A stretch of 64,000 nucleotides of DNA from Mycobacterium nebraskense. Its GTDB lineage: Bacteria; Actinomycetota; Actinomycetes; Mycobacteriales; Mycobacteriaceae. Shown in pieces: positions 26,035-34,571 of this stretch (within the stretch, counting starts at the first letter, position 1; each line of letters opens with the position of its first letter). Below the pieces are notes generated by a model. The model was not told where the DNA came from. It worked only from the letters and a program-made list of their open reading frames with translations, and made no database searches. The stretch is from the NCBI RefSeq assembly GCF_002102255.1, contig NZ_LQPH01000158.1:1-64000 (forward strand), written 5' to 3'. The translations under genes and the position numbers were made by a program.

Positions 26035-27609
26035 ATGAGCACCGACTCAGCGGAGACACCCGCACGCCGGATCGCCAACGGCTACGCCGTCGCCGGACAG
26101 GCACTCGAATTGGGCACGGTCGTCGTCGACGGGGCGGCCGACGCCACGGCACAGATTCGCATCCCGCTAGCCACGATCAACCGGCACGGTCTGGTGGCAG
26201 GTGCCACCGGAACCGGCAAGACCAAGACGCTGCAGCTGATCGCCGAGCAACTCAGCGCGGCGGGCGTTCCGGTGATGATGGCCGACGTCAAGGGCGACCT
26301 GTCGGGTCTGGCCCGGCCCGGGGAGGCCAACGACAAGACCGCCGCGCGTGCCAAAGACACGGGCGACGACTGGGTGGCAACCGGATTCCCGGTCGAGTTC
26401 TTGTCGTTGGGCACCGGGGGAGTGGGCGTGCCGGTGCGCGCGACCATTGCCAGCTTCGGACCGGTTCTGCTGTCGAAAGTGTTGGGCCTCAACGCCACTC
26501 AAGAGTCGACGCTGGGACTGATCTTCCACTGGGCCAAGGAGAACAATCGTCCGCTGGTAACGCTGGACGATCTGCGCGGCGTCATCAGCCACCTGACCAG
26601 CGAGGAGGGTAAGGCCGACCTGAAAGACCTGGGCGGGGTGTCGTCGACGACGGCGGGCGTGATCCTGCGGGCGCTGGTGAACCTGGGGGGTGAGGGCGGG
26701 GATACGTTCTTCGGCGAGCCGAAGCTTGACCCGAACGATCTGCTGCGCATCGACGGCCAGGACCACGGCGTCATTTCGTTGCTGGAGTTCAGCGGTCAGT
26801 CGTTGCGTCCCGTCATCTTCTCCACCTTCCTGATGTGGCTGCTGGCCGATCTGTTCACGGCGCTGCCAGAGGTCGGTGACATCGACAAGCCCAAGCTGGT
26901 CTTCTTCTTCGACGAGGCGCACCTGTTGTTCGCCGACGCTTCCAAGGCCTTCCTCGAACAGGTCGAGCAGACCGTCAAGTTGATCCGCTCCAAGGGCGTC
27001 GGGGTGTTCTTCTGCACCCAGCTACCCACCGACGTGCCCAACGACGTGCTCTCCCAGCTGGGCGCGCGGATCCAGCACGCGCTGCGGGCATTCACCCCGG
27101 ACGATCAGCAGGCGCTGAGCAAGACCGTCCGCACCTACCCGAAAACCGATGTGTACGACCTGGAGTCGGCGTTGACGTCGCTGGGAATCGGTGAGGCCGT
27201 CGTCACCGTGCTGTCGGAGAAGGGCGCACCCACACCCGTCGCGTGGACGCGCATGCGGGTGCCACGCTCGTTGATGGCCTCGATCGGCACAGACGCGATC
27301 TCGAAAGCGGCGAAAGCCAGCCCGCTGCAGGCGAAATACGGCCAAACGGTTCAACAACCGGCGCAGCCTCAGGCCGTCCCGCGTGACGGGCAACCTCAGC
27401 CCGGGCCGCAGCCGCCGCACGCCCAGTCCGACTACCCGCCAGTCCCTGCGAATGACCCGCCTCCGCCGATGCCGGCGCCGGCGGAGCCAAAAGGCTCCGC
27501 CATGTGGGAGGAAGTGCTGAGTAACCCGACCGTGAAAAGCGGCATCAACACGGCGATACGCGAAATCACGAAGAACCTCTTCGGTACCGGCCGTCGCCGC
27601 CGGAAGTAA
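26035..27609 (+). CDS. HerA-like (DUF853) ATPase
   Basis: 524 aa. P-loop ATPase of the HerA/FtsK-like DUF853 family, homologue of Rv2510c; relatives are hexameric DNA translocases, but the role of this group is untested. Walker A is GATGTGKTK (56-64), Walker B is LVFFFDEAHLLF (about 290), and an arginine-containing STTAGVILRAL region lies between. A P/Q-rich linker (about 435-490) precedes a short C-terminal helix. Start ATG 26035 is a choice among several in-frame starts (25987, 25999). The stop is 3 bp from the convergent cmrA stop. Confidence 0.88.
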   Translation: MSTDSAETPARRIANGYAVAGQALELGTVVVDGAADATAQIRIPLATINRHGLVAGATGTGKTKTLQLIAEQLSAAGVPVMMADVKGDLSGLARPGEANDKTAARAKDTGDDWVATGFPVEFLSLGTGGVGVPVRATIASFGPVLLSKVLGLNATQESTLGLIFHWAKENNRPLVTLDDLRGVISHLTSEEGKADLKDLGGVSSTTAGVILRALVNLGGEGGDTFFGEPKLDPNDLLRIDGQDHGVISLLEFSGQSLRPVIFSTFLMWLLADLFTALPEVGDIDKPKLVFFFDEAHLLFADASKAFLEQVEQTVKLIRSKGVGVFFCTQLPTDVPNDVLSQLGARIQHALRAFTPDDQQALSKTVRTYPKTDVYDLESALTSLGIGEAVVTVLSEKGAPTPVAWTRMRVPRSLMASIGTDAISKAAKASPLQAKYGQTVQQPAQPQAVPRDGQPQPGPQPPHAQSDYPPVPANDPPPPMPAPAEPKGSAMWEEVLSNPTVKSGINTAIREITKNLFGTGRRRRK

Positions 27610-27612
27610 GGG

Positions 27613-28419
27613 CTACCCGCCGCCGAGCTTTTTGTAGAAGCTGCCCACGATCGGCGCGACGATGGCGCGCGGGGCGTAGCCACTGGCCACCGACATCGCC
27701 TTGGACGTCAACCCCGGGACGACGCGCATCTTGTTGCGCTCCAAGGCATCCAGGGAGATCTGGGCGGTGTGCTCGGTCGAAATCCACAGGAAGTCCGGCA
27801 CCAGCCGTTCCACCAGCGACCGTTCGGCGTCATCGGGGAGGTCGGTGCGCACCGGTCCCGGCGCCAACAGCGTGACGTGCACACCCGAGTTGCGCAGCTC
27901 ACCGCGCAGCGATTCGCTGAAGGTGTTCGCGAACGCCTTGGTGGCCGCATAGGTTGCGTTGTACGGAATCGGCGAATTGCCCGCCGCCGAGCCGGAAATC
28001 AGGATGCCGCCGGCCTTGCGCTCGACCATGCCGGGTAGCACTGCCAACGTAAGGTCATGCACGCCCAGCACGTTCAGCTGCAGCTGAGCTTTTTCGGCCG
28101 CCGGGTCCAGCGTCGCTACCGGACCGAACGTCGCGGTTCCCGCATTGGCGCACAAGATCGAGATGGGCCGGGCGGACAGTTCGTCGCAGAGTTTCGCCCG
28201 TTCCGCGGGATCGGCCAGGTCGGCGGGCCGCACATCGACCGCCACACGGTACTTGTCGCTCAGGCGGGCGGCCAGCTCGTTGAGTAGGTCTTCCCGTCGT
28301 GCGGTGACGATCAGGCTGTGTCCGCGTGCGGCCAGTTCGGTGGCCAGAGCTTCACCGATGTTTTGCGAAGCCCCGGTTACGACGGCGCGCGCGTCCGGGC
28401 TGGGAGCGGGGATCGGCAT
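27613..28419 (-). CDS. cmrA: Short-chain dehydrogenase, 3-oxo-mycolate reductase (CmrA)
   Basis: 268 aa, same length as Rv2509. The established role of this family member is reduction of the beta-keto ester left by the Pks13 condensation to give mature mycolic acid. The NADPH site is TGASQNIG (15-22), the catalytic serine is near 144 (SGSAAG), and YAATK gives Y157 and K161. ATG 28419 starts just before the Rossmann motif; an upstream open frame runs through the repeat region and is excluded. It is divergent from the MFS gene, with two repeat copies in the shared 130-bp gap. Confidence 0.9.
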   Translation of the reverse strand: MPIPAPSPDARAVVTGASQNIGEALATELAARGHSLIVTARREDLLNELAARLSDKYRVAVDVRPADLADPAERAKLCDELSARPISILCANAGTATFGPVATLDPAAEKAQLQLNVLGVHDLTLAVLPGMVERKAGGILISGSAAGNSPIPYNATYAATKAFANTFSESLRGELRNSGVHVTLLAPGPVRTDLPDDAERSLVERLVPDFLWISTEHTAQISLDALERNKMRVVPGLTSKAMSVASGYAPRAIVAPIVGSFYKKLGGG

Positions 28420-28439
28420 GAGCCAATCGTAGACAGCCC

Positions 28440-28536
28440 TCGCCGCGAAGCCGGGCGGGACGGGTCGGCTGCGAAGCACATTGCAGCGATCGCGAGCGCG
28501 GCGAAGCCGGGCGCGGCGGGTCGGCTGCGAAGCACA
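28440..28536. repeat. Two tandem copies of a dispersed short repeat in the cmrA/MFS promoter gap
   Basis: Copies at 28440-28482 and 28484-28536 share GCGAAGCCGGGCG followed by GGGTCGGCTGCGAAGCACAT. They fill most of the intergenic region between divergent genes, so any promoter must lie in or beside them. A third, more diverged copy lies in the Rieske gene (841-890). Confidence 0.7.
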
Positions 28537-28549
28537 TAGAGTGCCGGGC

Positions 28550-29890
28550 ATGGGCCAGCCGTCGTCGCGTTCACTCACGCCGGTGCCATCCCGGGTGGTG
28601 GCATGGGCGCTGTGGGACTGCGGCTCCACCGGCCTGAACGCGATCGTGGCGACCTTCGTCTTCGCCGTCTACCTGACCAGCAGCGTGGGGGTGGGAATCT
28701 CCGGCGGCACCACGCCGGCGAGTTGGTTGGGGCGCGCCGCGGCCATCGCCGGGTTGACCGTCGCCCTACTGGCCCCGGCCGTCGGCGTCTGGGTCGGTTC
28801 CCCGCATCGCAGGCGCGTGGCCCTGAGCGTGTTGACCGGTCTGGCCGTTGCGCTGACATGCGCGATGTTCTTCATCCACGACCGTCCCGGCTACCTGTGG
28901 GCCGGGCTGGTGCTGATGGGAGCAACAGCGGCCTGCAGCGACCTGGCCAGCGTCCCGTATAACGCTATGCTGCGCCAACTTTCGACGCCGCAGACCGCCG
29001 GCCGGATTTCCGGGTTGGGCTGGGCGGCCGGCTACGTCGGCAGCGTCCTGCTCCTGCTCGTGGTCTACACCGGATTCATCTCGGGGAAGGGCTCCGGGCC
29101 GGATGCGACGCGTGGGCTGTTGCGGGTATCTCTTCACGATGGGCTCTACGTCCGGGAGGCGATGCTGGTCGCGGCGGCATGGCTGGCGATCTTTGCGCTG
29201 CCACTGCTGTTCGTCGCACACCGGCTTCCCGACTCGACCGAGGTGCACGAGCCGACGAGCATGCTCGGCGGTTATCGCAAGCTGTGGACGGAGGTCTCCG
29301 CCGAATGGCGGCGCGACCGCAATCTGGTCTACTTCCTGTTCGCCAGTGCGCTTTTCCGGGACGGGTTGGCGGCGATCTTCGCCTTCGGCGCCGTGCTGGG
29401 CGTCAACGTGTACGGCATCTCGCAGGGCGACGTCCTCATCTTCGGTGTGGTGGCAAGCGTGGTGGCCGCGGTGGGCGCGGTGCTGGGTGGGTTCGTCGAT
29501 CACCGGATCGGGGCGAAACCCGTCATCGTGGGGTCGCTGGCCGCCATCGTCGTCCTGGGGCTCACGCTGATGCTGCTGTCCGGTTCGGTGGCCTTCTGGA
29601 TATGCGGACTACTGCTGTGCATGTTCATCGGGCCATCGCAATCGTCCTCGCGCGCCCTGCTACTGCACATGGCGAAGCGCGGCAGGGAAGGCGTCGCCTT
29701 CGGCTTGTACACGATGACCGGGCGCGCGGTGGCGTTCGTCGCGCCGTGGCTGTTCTCCGTATTCGTGGACGTATTCGGCGCCGTGCGCGCCGGTCTCGCC
29801 GGCATCACGCTGGTGCTGACCGCCGGGCTGCTGGCCATGCTGGCGGTCCGGGTTCCGGCGCGCGGCGCCCTCGCAGCCGAATCGTCGTAG
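28550..29890 (+). CDS. MFS transporter (Rv2508c homologue)
   Basis: 446 aa, about 12 hydrophobic segments with the MFS two-bundle layout and a central cytoplasmic loop (LPDSTEVHEPTSMLGGYRKLWTEVSAEWRRDR). It resembles the Atg22/UMF1-type branch (VVAWALWDCGSTGLNAIVATFVFAVYL opening). Substrate unknown. ATG 28550 is chosen because the transporter N-terminus follows directly; a GTG lies at 28541 and an open frame runs through the repeats. It ends 5 bp before the convergent MmpS-like gene. Confidence 0.88.
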   Translation: MGQPSSRSLTPVPSRVVAWALWDCGSTGLNAIVATFVFAVYLTSSVGVGISGGTTPASWLGRAAAIAGLTVALLAPAVGVWVGSPHRRRVALSVLTGLAVALTCAMFFIHDRPGYLWAGLVLMGATAACSDLASVPYNAMLRQLSTPQTAGRISGLGWAAGYVGSVLLLLVVYTGFISGKGSGPDATRGLLRVSLHDGLYVREAMLVAAAWLAIFALPLLFVAHRLPDSTEVHEPTSMLGGYRKLWTEVSAEWRRDRNLVYFLFASALFRDGLAAIFAFGAVLGVNVYGISQGDVLIFGVVASVVAAVGAVLGGFVDHRIGAKPVIVGSLAAIVVLGLTLMLLSGSVAFWICGLLLCMFIGPSQSSSRALLLHMAKRGREGVAFGLYTMTGRAVAFVAPWLFSVFVDVFGAVRAGLAGITLVLTAGLLAMLAVRVPARGALAAESS

Positions 29891-29895
29891 CGCGC

Positions 29896-30678
29896 TTACC
29901 CCCTGGCGTCGCAGATCGTCAGACCCACGCCGACGCGCTTGCTCATCTGGACGCCGTTGACGGTGACCGAGCAGGTGACGTTGTGACCGATGTTGACGAT
30001 CGTGACGTTGGCCGGGTGGACGGCCGTCTTGGACAGGCTGACCTCTTTGCTCCAGGGCAGCGCGACGTTGAATTCGGTTTGGATCAGGTCTCCGGTGTCG
30101 ATGTACATGATGCTGATCGCGCGGCCTTCGCCGGCCACGCTGTAGACGATGTCTTGCATCGCGGCCGGGCCGGTCGACTCAGTGGGCGTCGGCGAGCCGC
30201 CGGTCGGCGGCACCGGAGCCGGGATGCGCGGCGGTGACGTGCGTGTCGACGGGCTCGGCATCGTCGCTGTCGTCTCCGGCATGGCGGGCAGCGGCGGGAC
30301 GGCGGTCTGAGTCTTGATCGCGTCGTTCACCAGCACCAGAGCGATGACCAAGGCGACCACCAGCAGCACGGCCGCGCCGGCGACGATCCACAGCCATCGC
30401 GGTGGAGGTTTGGGGCCGCCCGGCGGCGGGGGAGCCTGGGGATGCAGTTGGCCCGACGGAGGAAGTTCGTGCTGCCAGTACGCCGGTAGCTCTCTGGTCG
30501 TGTTGGTTTCGTTCATGTTGGGTGCCCACGGCGGAGCTTGCCCGCCATAGGCGGGTGAGTAGGGCGCGTAGGGCGCCTGATCTGCGTATGCCGGGTCGGC
30601 CGGCGGGTACCACGGGCCCTGCGGCGCCGATCCCGGCAAAGAGGGACTGAACCGCTCGGTGGGACGTGAATCGTTCAT
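29896..30678 (-). CDS. Proline-rich membrane protein with MmpS-like C-terminal domain (Rv2507 homologue)
   Basis: 260 aa. A P/Y/A-rich cytosolic N-terminus (about 1-90) is followed by one transmembrane helix (WLWIVAGAAVLLVVALVIALVLV), a P/T/S-rich linker, and an outer domain with the MmpS pattern (VYSVAGEGRAISIMYID, ALPWSKEVSL, CSVTVNGVQM). MmpS proteins assist MmpL lipid transporters, but no mmpL gene is adjacent. ATG 30678 follows GAGGTGG. Role unknown; possibly an envelope lipid-transport accessory. Confidence 0.82.
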   Translation of the reverse strand: MNDSRPTERFSPSLPGSAPQGPWYPPADPAYADQAPYAPYSPAYGGQAPPWAPNMNETNTTRELPAYWQHELPPSGQLHPQAPPPPGGPKPPPRWLWIVAGAAVLLVVALVIALVLVNDAIKTQTAVPPLPAMPETTATMPSPSTRTSPPRIPAPVPPTGGSPTPTESTGPAAMQDIVYSVAGEGRAISIMYIDTGDLIQTEFNVALPWSKEVSLSKTAVHPANVTIVNIGHNVTCSVTVNGVQMSKRVGVGLTICDARG

Positions 30679-30747
30679 GTCCACCTCATGGTTTGCAGAG
30701 TACCTGCGCCAGGCGCCCGAACGGCGGATCACCTCACCAGCGGCAAC

Positions 30748-31404
30748 TCAGGGGCACTGGTTCCCGGCGGCGAGCGCGGCGACCGTCATCGCCCGCATGA
30801 CGGTGCGGGACCGCGCCGCGCGGGCGGACTTGCTGCGCGAGGTGTCGGCGGACTTCATGCTGTGCGGCGTCGAATTGAGCAGGCCGAACACCGCGTGCGC
30901 GGTTAGCCGGGCATCGGCCTCGGCCAGGTCGGGGTTCAGCTCGCGCAGCACCCCGACCCACACTTCAACGTATTGGCGTTGCGCCTTGCGTACTTGCTTC
31001 TCGGCCGCCTCGGGCAGGTGCGCGAGGTCGCGGTCCTGGATGCGGATCAGGTCCGGTTCCCCCAGCGCGAAGTCCAGATGAAAGTCGATCAGGCCGTCCA
31101 GCGCCGCGGCCGCGTCGGAGTTGCGAATCCGCACGTCGCGGGCGCCGGCGAGCAGCCGCGCGCTGATCCCCACCAGCAACTCGACTAGCAGCGACTCCTT
31201 GTTGGGGAAGTGCCGGTAGATCGCCGGACCGCTGACACCGGCGGCGGCGCCGATGTCTTCTAGCCGCACGGCGAGGAAGCCGCGCTCGGCGAACAGGCGC
31301 TCGGCGGCCGACAGCAACTGAAGGCGTCGGTCGGATTTCAACTGGCTGCGACGATTTGGGGCATCGAGGGGGCCGGGCTGTCCGTCGGAGGTGGACGCTG
31401 TCAT
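30748..31404 (-). CDS. bkaR: TetR-family repressor of branched-chain catabolism (BkaR)
   Basis: 218 aa. The TetR helix-turn-helix spans about 27-72 (LLSAAERLFAERGFLAVRLEDIGAAAGVSGPAIYRHFPNKESLL), with an all-helical ligand domain after it. Homologue of Rv2506, reported as the repressor BkaR of the branched-chain keto acid operon. It is divergent from scoA. Two GTTA-N8-TAAC sites lie 21-61 bp upstream of its ATG and a third before scoA, so it probably represses both itself and the operon. The likely inducer is an acyl-CoA or keto acid intermediate (inference). Confidence 0.9.
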   Translation of the reverse strand: MTASTSDGQPGPLDAPNRRSQLKSDRRLQLLSAAERLFAERGFLAVRLEDIGAAAGVSGPAIYRHFPNKESLLVELLVGISARLLAGARDVRIRNSDAAAALDGLIDFHLDFALGEPDLIRIQDRDLAHLPEAAEKQVRKAQRQYVEVWVGVLRELNPDLAEADARLTAHAVFGLLNSTPHSMKSADTSRSKSARAARSRTVMRAMTVAALAAGNQCP

Positions 31405-31424
31405 GACGAACCCCCGTCCAGTTG

Positions 31425-31440
31425 GTTAATCGCCACTAAC
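31425..31440. promoter_or_regulatory. BkaR operator candidate O1
   Basis: GTTA-ATCGCCAC-TAAC, imperfect palindrome (12 of 16 positions symmetric), 21 bp upstream of the bkaR start codon. Same GTTA-N8-TAAC frame as O2 and O3, centre 25 bp from O2. Confidence 0.65.
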
Positions 31441-31449
31441 TTAGCACGA

Positions 31450-31465
31450 GTTATTCACAATTAAC
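31450..31465. promoter_or_regulatory. BkaR operator candidate O2
   Basis: GTTA-TTCACAAT-TAAC, with outer arms identical to O1 and O3 but a less symmetric core. Its position favours control of bkaR itself. Confidence 0.55.
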
Positions 31466-31527
31466 CTGCCGCAACGGACGGCGACGGCCCGGTGCCGTCG
31501 TCCCTGGACCGTTGGGATCGGCGATGG

Positions 31528-31560
31528 TATTCTCAGCAGCGAGTTAATGAGCATTAACTC
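31528..31560 (+). promoter_or_regulatory. scoA operon promoter with BkaR operator O3
   Basis: TATTCT at 31528-31533 fits a housekeeping -10. GAGTTAATG-AG-CATTAACTC at 31541-31560 is a perfect 9-bp-arm palindrome placed where the transcript would start. It contains the GTTA-N8-TAAC core (31543-31558). Binding here would block initiation. The palindrome also holds an in-frame ATG (31547) that is not the likely scoA start. Confidence 0.7.
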
Positions 31561-31597
31561 AAACGCCCCGCCCGACGGCAAGGAGGCTGCTGCGGCG

Positions 31598-32341
31598 ATG
31601 GACAAGGTGGTGGCGACGGCCGCTGAGGCGGTCGCCGACATAGCCGACGGGTCGTCCCTGGCGGTCGGGGGCTTCGGCTTCTGCGGCATTCCCGAGGCCT
31701 TGATCGCCGCGCTGGTGGCCACCGGCGTGCGGGACTTGGAGACCGTGTCCAACAACTGCGGCGGCGACGGAGTCGGGCTAGGGCCATTGTTGGCGCACAA
31801 GCGAATTCGTCGAACCATCGCCTCGTATGTGGGCGACAACAAAGAATTCGCCCGCCAGTTCCTCGCCGGCGAACTCGAGGTGGAACTCAACCCGCAGGGC
31901 ACACTCGCGGAGCGGCTGCGCGCCGGTGGGATGGGGATTCCGGCCTTCTATACGGCGGCGGGGGTGGGGACCGCCGTCGCCGATGGTGGGTTGCCGTGGC
32001 GCTACGACGGCGCCGGCGCGGTGGCGGTGATGTCGCCGCCGAAGGAGACCCGCGAGTTCGACGGTGTCACCTACGTTCTCGAGCGGGCGATCCGCACGGA
32101 CTTCGCGCTGGTGCACGCCTGGAAGGGTGACCGGCACGGCAACCTCGTCTATCGCGGGGCCGCCGCCAACTTCAACCCGGATTGCGCCCAGGCCGGCAGG
32201 ATCACCATCGCCGAGGTCGAACACCTCGTCGAGCCGGGAGAGATCGAACCTGGAGCCGTGCACACCCCGGGCGTCTATGTGCAACGGGTCGTCCACGCGC
32301 CGGACCCCGTCAAGCGGATTGAGAAGATGACGGTCCGATGA
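31598..32341 (+). CDS. scoA: 3-oxoacid CoA-transferase, subunit A
   Basis: 247 aa. With ScoB moves CoA from succinyl-CoA to acetoacetate. The family motif GGFGFCGIPEALI is at about 22-34, and AGGMGIPAFYTAAGVGT follows in the middle. ATG 31598 is preferred to 31547 because AAGGAGG (31580-31586) precedes it, the known homologue begins MDKVVATAAEAVADIA, and the upstream ATG lies inside operator O3. First gene of the operon here; in M. tuberculosis fadD35 separates it from the regulator. Overlaps scoB by ATGA. Confidence 0.95.
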   Translation: MDKVVATAAEAVADIADGSSLAVGGFGFCGIPEALIAALVATGVRDLETVSNNCGGDGVGLGPLLAHKRIRRTIASYVGDNKEFARQFLAGELEVELNPQGTLAERLRAGGMGIPAFYTAAGVGTAVADGGLPWRYDGAGAVAVMSPPKETREFDGVTYVLERAIRTDFALVHAWKGDRHGNLVYRGAAANFNPDCAQAGRITIAEVEHLVEPGEIEPGAVHTPGVYVQRVVHAPDPVKRIEKMTVR

Positions 32342-32988
32342 GTTGGAGCAGAGAGGGTCTGGCCGCGCGGGTGGCCGCCGAATTCGAGGATGGCCAATAC
32401 GTCAATCTCGGCATCGGGATGCCCACCCTCGTCCCCAACCACATCCCGCCCGACGTCACCGTCGTCGTGCATTCGGAAAACGGAATCCTGGGCGTGGGAC
32501 CGTATCCCCGACCCGAGGACGTCGACGCGGATCTGATCAACGCAGGCAAGGAGACCGTCACCACGATGCCGGGTGCGGCCTTCTTCGGTTCCTCGGCCTC
32601 TTTCGGGATCATTCGCGGCGGACACCTCGACGTCGCCGTGCTTGGGGCGATGCAGGTTTCGGCCACCGGCGACCTCGCCAACTGGATGATTCCGGGAAAG
32701 ATGGTGAAGGGCATGGGCGGTGCGATGGACCTGGTCCACGGCGCCCGCAAGGTGATCGCGATGATGGAGCACACCGCCCGTGATGGCAGCCCGAAAATCG
32801 TTGCACGGTGCACTCTTCCGTTGACCGGTGCAGGCTGTGTCGATCGCATCATCACCGACCTGGCCGTCATCGACGTATGCGATGACGGCTTGTACTTGGT
32901 CGAGACCGCCCCCGGCGTTTCGGCCGACGAGGTACTCGACAAGACCGAACCGCCGCTTGCGCTGGCGACAACCGGGAGGCATTCGTGA
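32338..32988 (+). CDS. scoB: 3-oxoacid CoA-transferase, subunit B
   Basis: 216 aa. Carries the catalytic glutamate E47 in VHSENGILGVG, which forms the glutamyl-CoA intermediate. LGIGMPTLVP and ASFGIIRGGHLDVAVLGAMQV are typical of subunit B. Start ATG overlaps the scoA stop (ATGA), and its own stop overlaps the accD1 GTG (GTGA), implying coupled translation and 1:1 subunits. In the leucine route it would activate the acetoacetate released by the HMG-CoA lyase step. Confidence 0.95.
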   Translation: MSWSREGLAARVAAEFEDGQYVNLGIGMPTLVPNHIPPDVTVVVHSENGILGVGPYPRPEDVDADLINAGKETVTTMPGAAFFGSSASFGIIRGGHLDVAVLGAMQVSATGDLANWMIPGKMVKGMGGAMDLVHGARKVIAMMEHTARDGSPKIVARCTLPLTGAGCVDRIITDLAVIDVCDDGLYLVETAPGVSADEVLDKTEPPLALATTGRHS

Positions 32989-34571
32989 GTTCATCTGTGA
33001 TGACCGCGCCATCGTTCGCCGATGAGCACCGCCGGCTGGTCGCCGAGTTGAACGCCAAGCTGGCGGCCGCGGCGCGTGGCGGCAATGAACGCGCGCGCGA
33101 GCGCCACGTTAGCCGCGGCAAGCTGCTGCCGCGTGAGCGGGTGGATCGCCTGCTCGACCCAGGCAGCCCGTTCTTGGAGCTCGCCCCACTGGCCGCCAAC
33201 GGCATGTACGACGACGAATCCCCGGGGGCCGGAATCATCACCGGAATCGGCCGGGTGTCCGGGCGTGAGTGTGTGATCGTCGCTAACGACGCCACGGTCA
33301 AGGGCGGCACCTACTACCCGATGACGGTCAAAAAGCACCTGCGCGCACAGGAAGTCGCGCTGCAGAATCGCTTGCCCTGCATCTACCTGGTGGACTCCGG
33401 CGGCGCATTCCTGCCGCGCCAAGACGAGGTGTTCCCCGACCGCGAGCACTTCGGCCGGATCTTCTACAACCAGGCGACCATGAGCGCCAAGGAAATCCCG
33501 CAGGTGGCCGCCGTCCTCGGTTCGTGCACGGCTGGCGGCGCCTATGTGCCGGCCATGAGCGACGAGGCCGTCATCGTCCGCGAGCAGGGCACCATCTTCC
33601 TCGGCGGTCCGCCCCTGGTGAAGGCGGCCACCGGCGAGATCGTCTCGGCCGAGGACCTCGGCGGCGGCGACCTGCACTCGCGGGTCTCCGGTGTCACCGA
33701 CCATCTCGCCGACGACGACGAGCACGCGCTGCGCATCGTGCGCGCCATCGCGGCCACCTTCGGCTCGCGTGAACCCAGCCAATGGGACGTTCAGCCCGCG
33801 GTCGAGCCCAAGCACCCGCAGAGCGAGCTCTACGACGTGGTGCCGCCGGATCCCCGGGTGCCCTATGACGTGCACGAGGTCGTCGTGAGGTTGGTCGACG
33901 GCGGTGAATTCAGCGAATTCAAAGCCAATTACGGCAAGACGCTGATGACGGCCTTCGCCCGCATCCATGGCCATCCGGTAGGTATCATCGCCAACAACGG
34001 CGTCCTGTTCAGCGAATCCGCCTTGAAGGGCGCCCATTTCATCGAACTCTGCGACAAACGCAAGATCCCGCTGCTGTTCCTGCAAAACATCGCCGGGTTT
34101 ATGGTCGGCCGCGACTACGAGGCCGGCGGCATCGCCAAGCACGGCGCCAAGATGGTGACGGCCGTGGCGTGTGCCCGGGTGCCCAAGCTGACTGTCGTGA
34201 TCGGCGGATCCTATGGCGCGGGCAATTATTCGATGTGCGGACGGGCGTACTCGCCGCGCTTCTTGTGGATGTGGCCCAATGCGCGCATCTCGGTCATGGG
34301 CGGCGAGCAGGCCGCCTCGGTGCTGGCCACGGTGCGCGGTGAGCAGCTCGCCGCGGCCGGCAAACCGTGGCCGCCCGACGAGGAAGAGGCGTTCAAGGCG
34401 CCGATCCGCGCGCAATACGAGGATCAGGGCAACCCGTACTATTCGACCGCTCGCCTGTGGGACGATGGCATCATCGATCCGGCCGACACCAGAACGGTTG
34501 TCGGGCTGGCTCTTTCGGTATGTTCGCACGCCCCGTTGGAGCCGGTCTCCTACGGCGTCTTTCGGATGTGA
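32985..34571 (+). CDS. accD1: 3-methylcrotonyl-CoA carboxylase, carboxyltransferase subunit
   Basis: 528 aa. Acyl-CoA carboxylase beta subunit: an N-terminal half with GGTYYPMTVKKHLRAQE and SGGAFLPRQDEVFPD (CoA-side crotonase fold) and a C-terminal half with LFLQNIAGFMVGRDYEAGGIAKHGAKMVTAVA and GGSYGAGNYSMCGRAY (biotin side). The methylcrotonyl-type signature fits AccD1, which pairs with AccA1 to carboxylate 3-methylcrotonyl-CoA in leucine breakdown. The GTG start overlaps the scoB stop; an ATG at 33000 is a possible alternative. One-base overlap with accA1. Confidence 0.95.
   Translation: MSSSVMTAPSFADEHRRLVAELNAKLAAAARGGNERARERHVSRGKLLPRERVDRLLDPGSPFLELAPLAANGMYDDESPGAGIITGIGRVSGRECVIVANDATVKGGTYYPMTVKKHLRAQEVALQNRLPCIYLVDSGGAFLPRQDEVFPDREHFGRIFYNQATMSAKEIPQVAAVLGSCTAGGAYVPAMSDEAVIVREQGTIFLGGPPLVKAATGEIVSAEDLGGGDLHSRVSGVTDHLADDDEHALRIVRAIAATFGSREPSQWDVQPAVEPKHPQSELYDVVPPDPRVPYDVHEVVVRLVDGGEFSEFKANYGKTLMTAFARIHGHPVGIIANNGVLFSESALKGAHFIELCDKRKIPLLFLQNIAGFMVGRDYEAGGIAKHGAKMVTAVACARVPKLTVVIGGSYGAGNYSMCGRAYSPRFLWMWPNARISVMGGEQAASVLATVRGEQLAAAGKPWPPDEEEAFKAPIRAQYEDQGNPYYSTARLWDDGIIDPADTRTVVGLALSVCSHAPLEPVSYGVFRM

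Noticed and set aside
31547..31597. Upstream ATG as the scoA start
   Set aside because: It lies inside the palindromic operator and likely transcript start; AAGGAGG supports ATG 31598.
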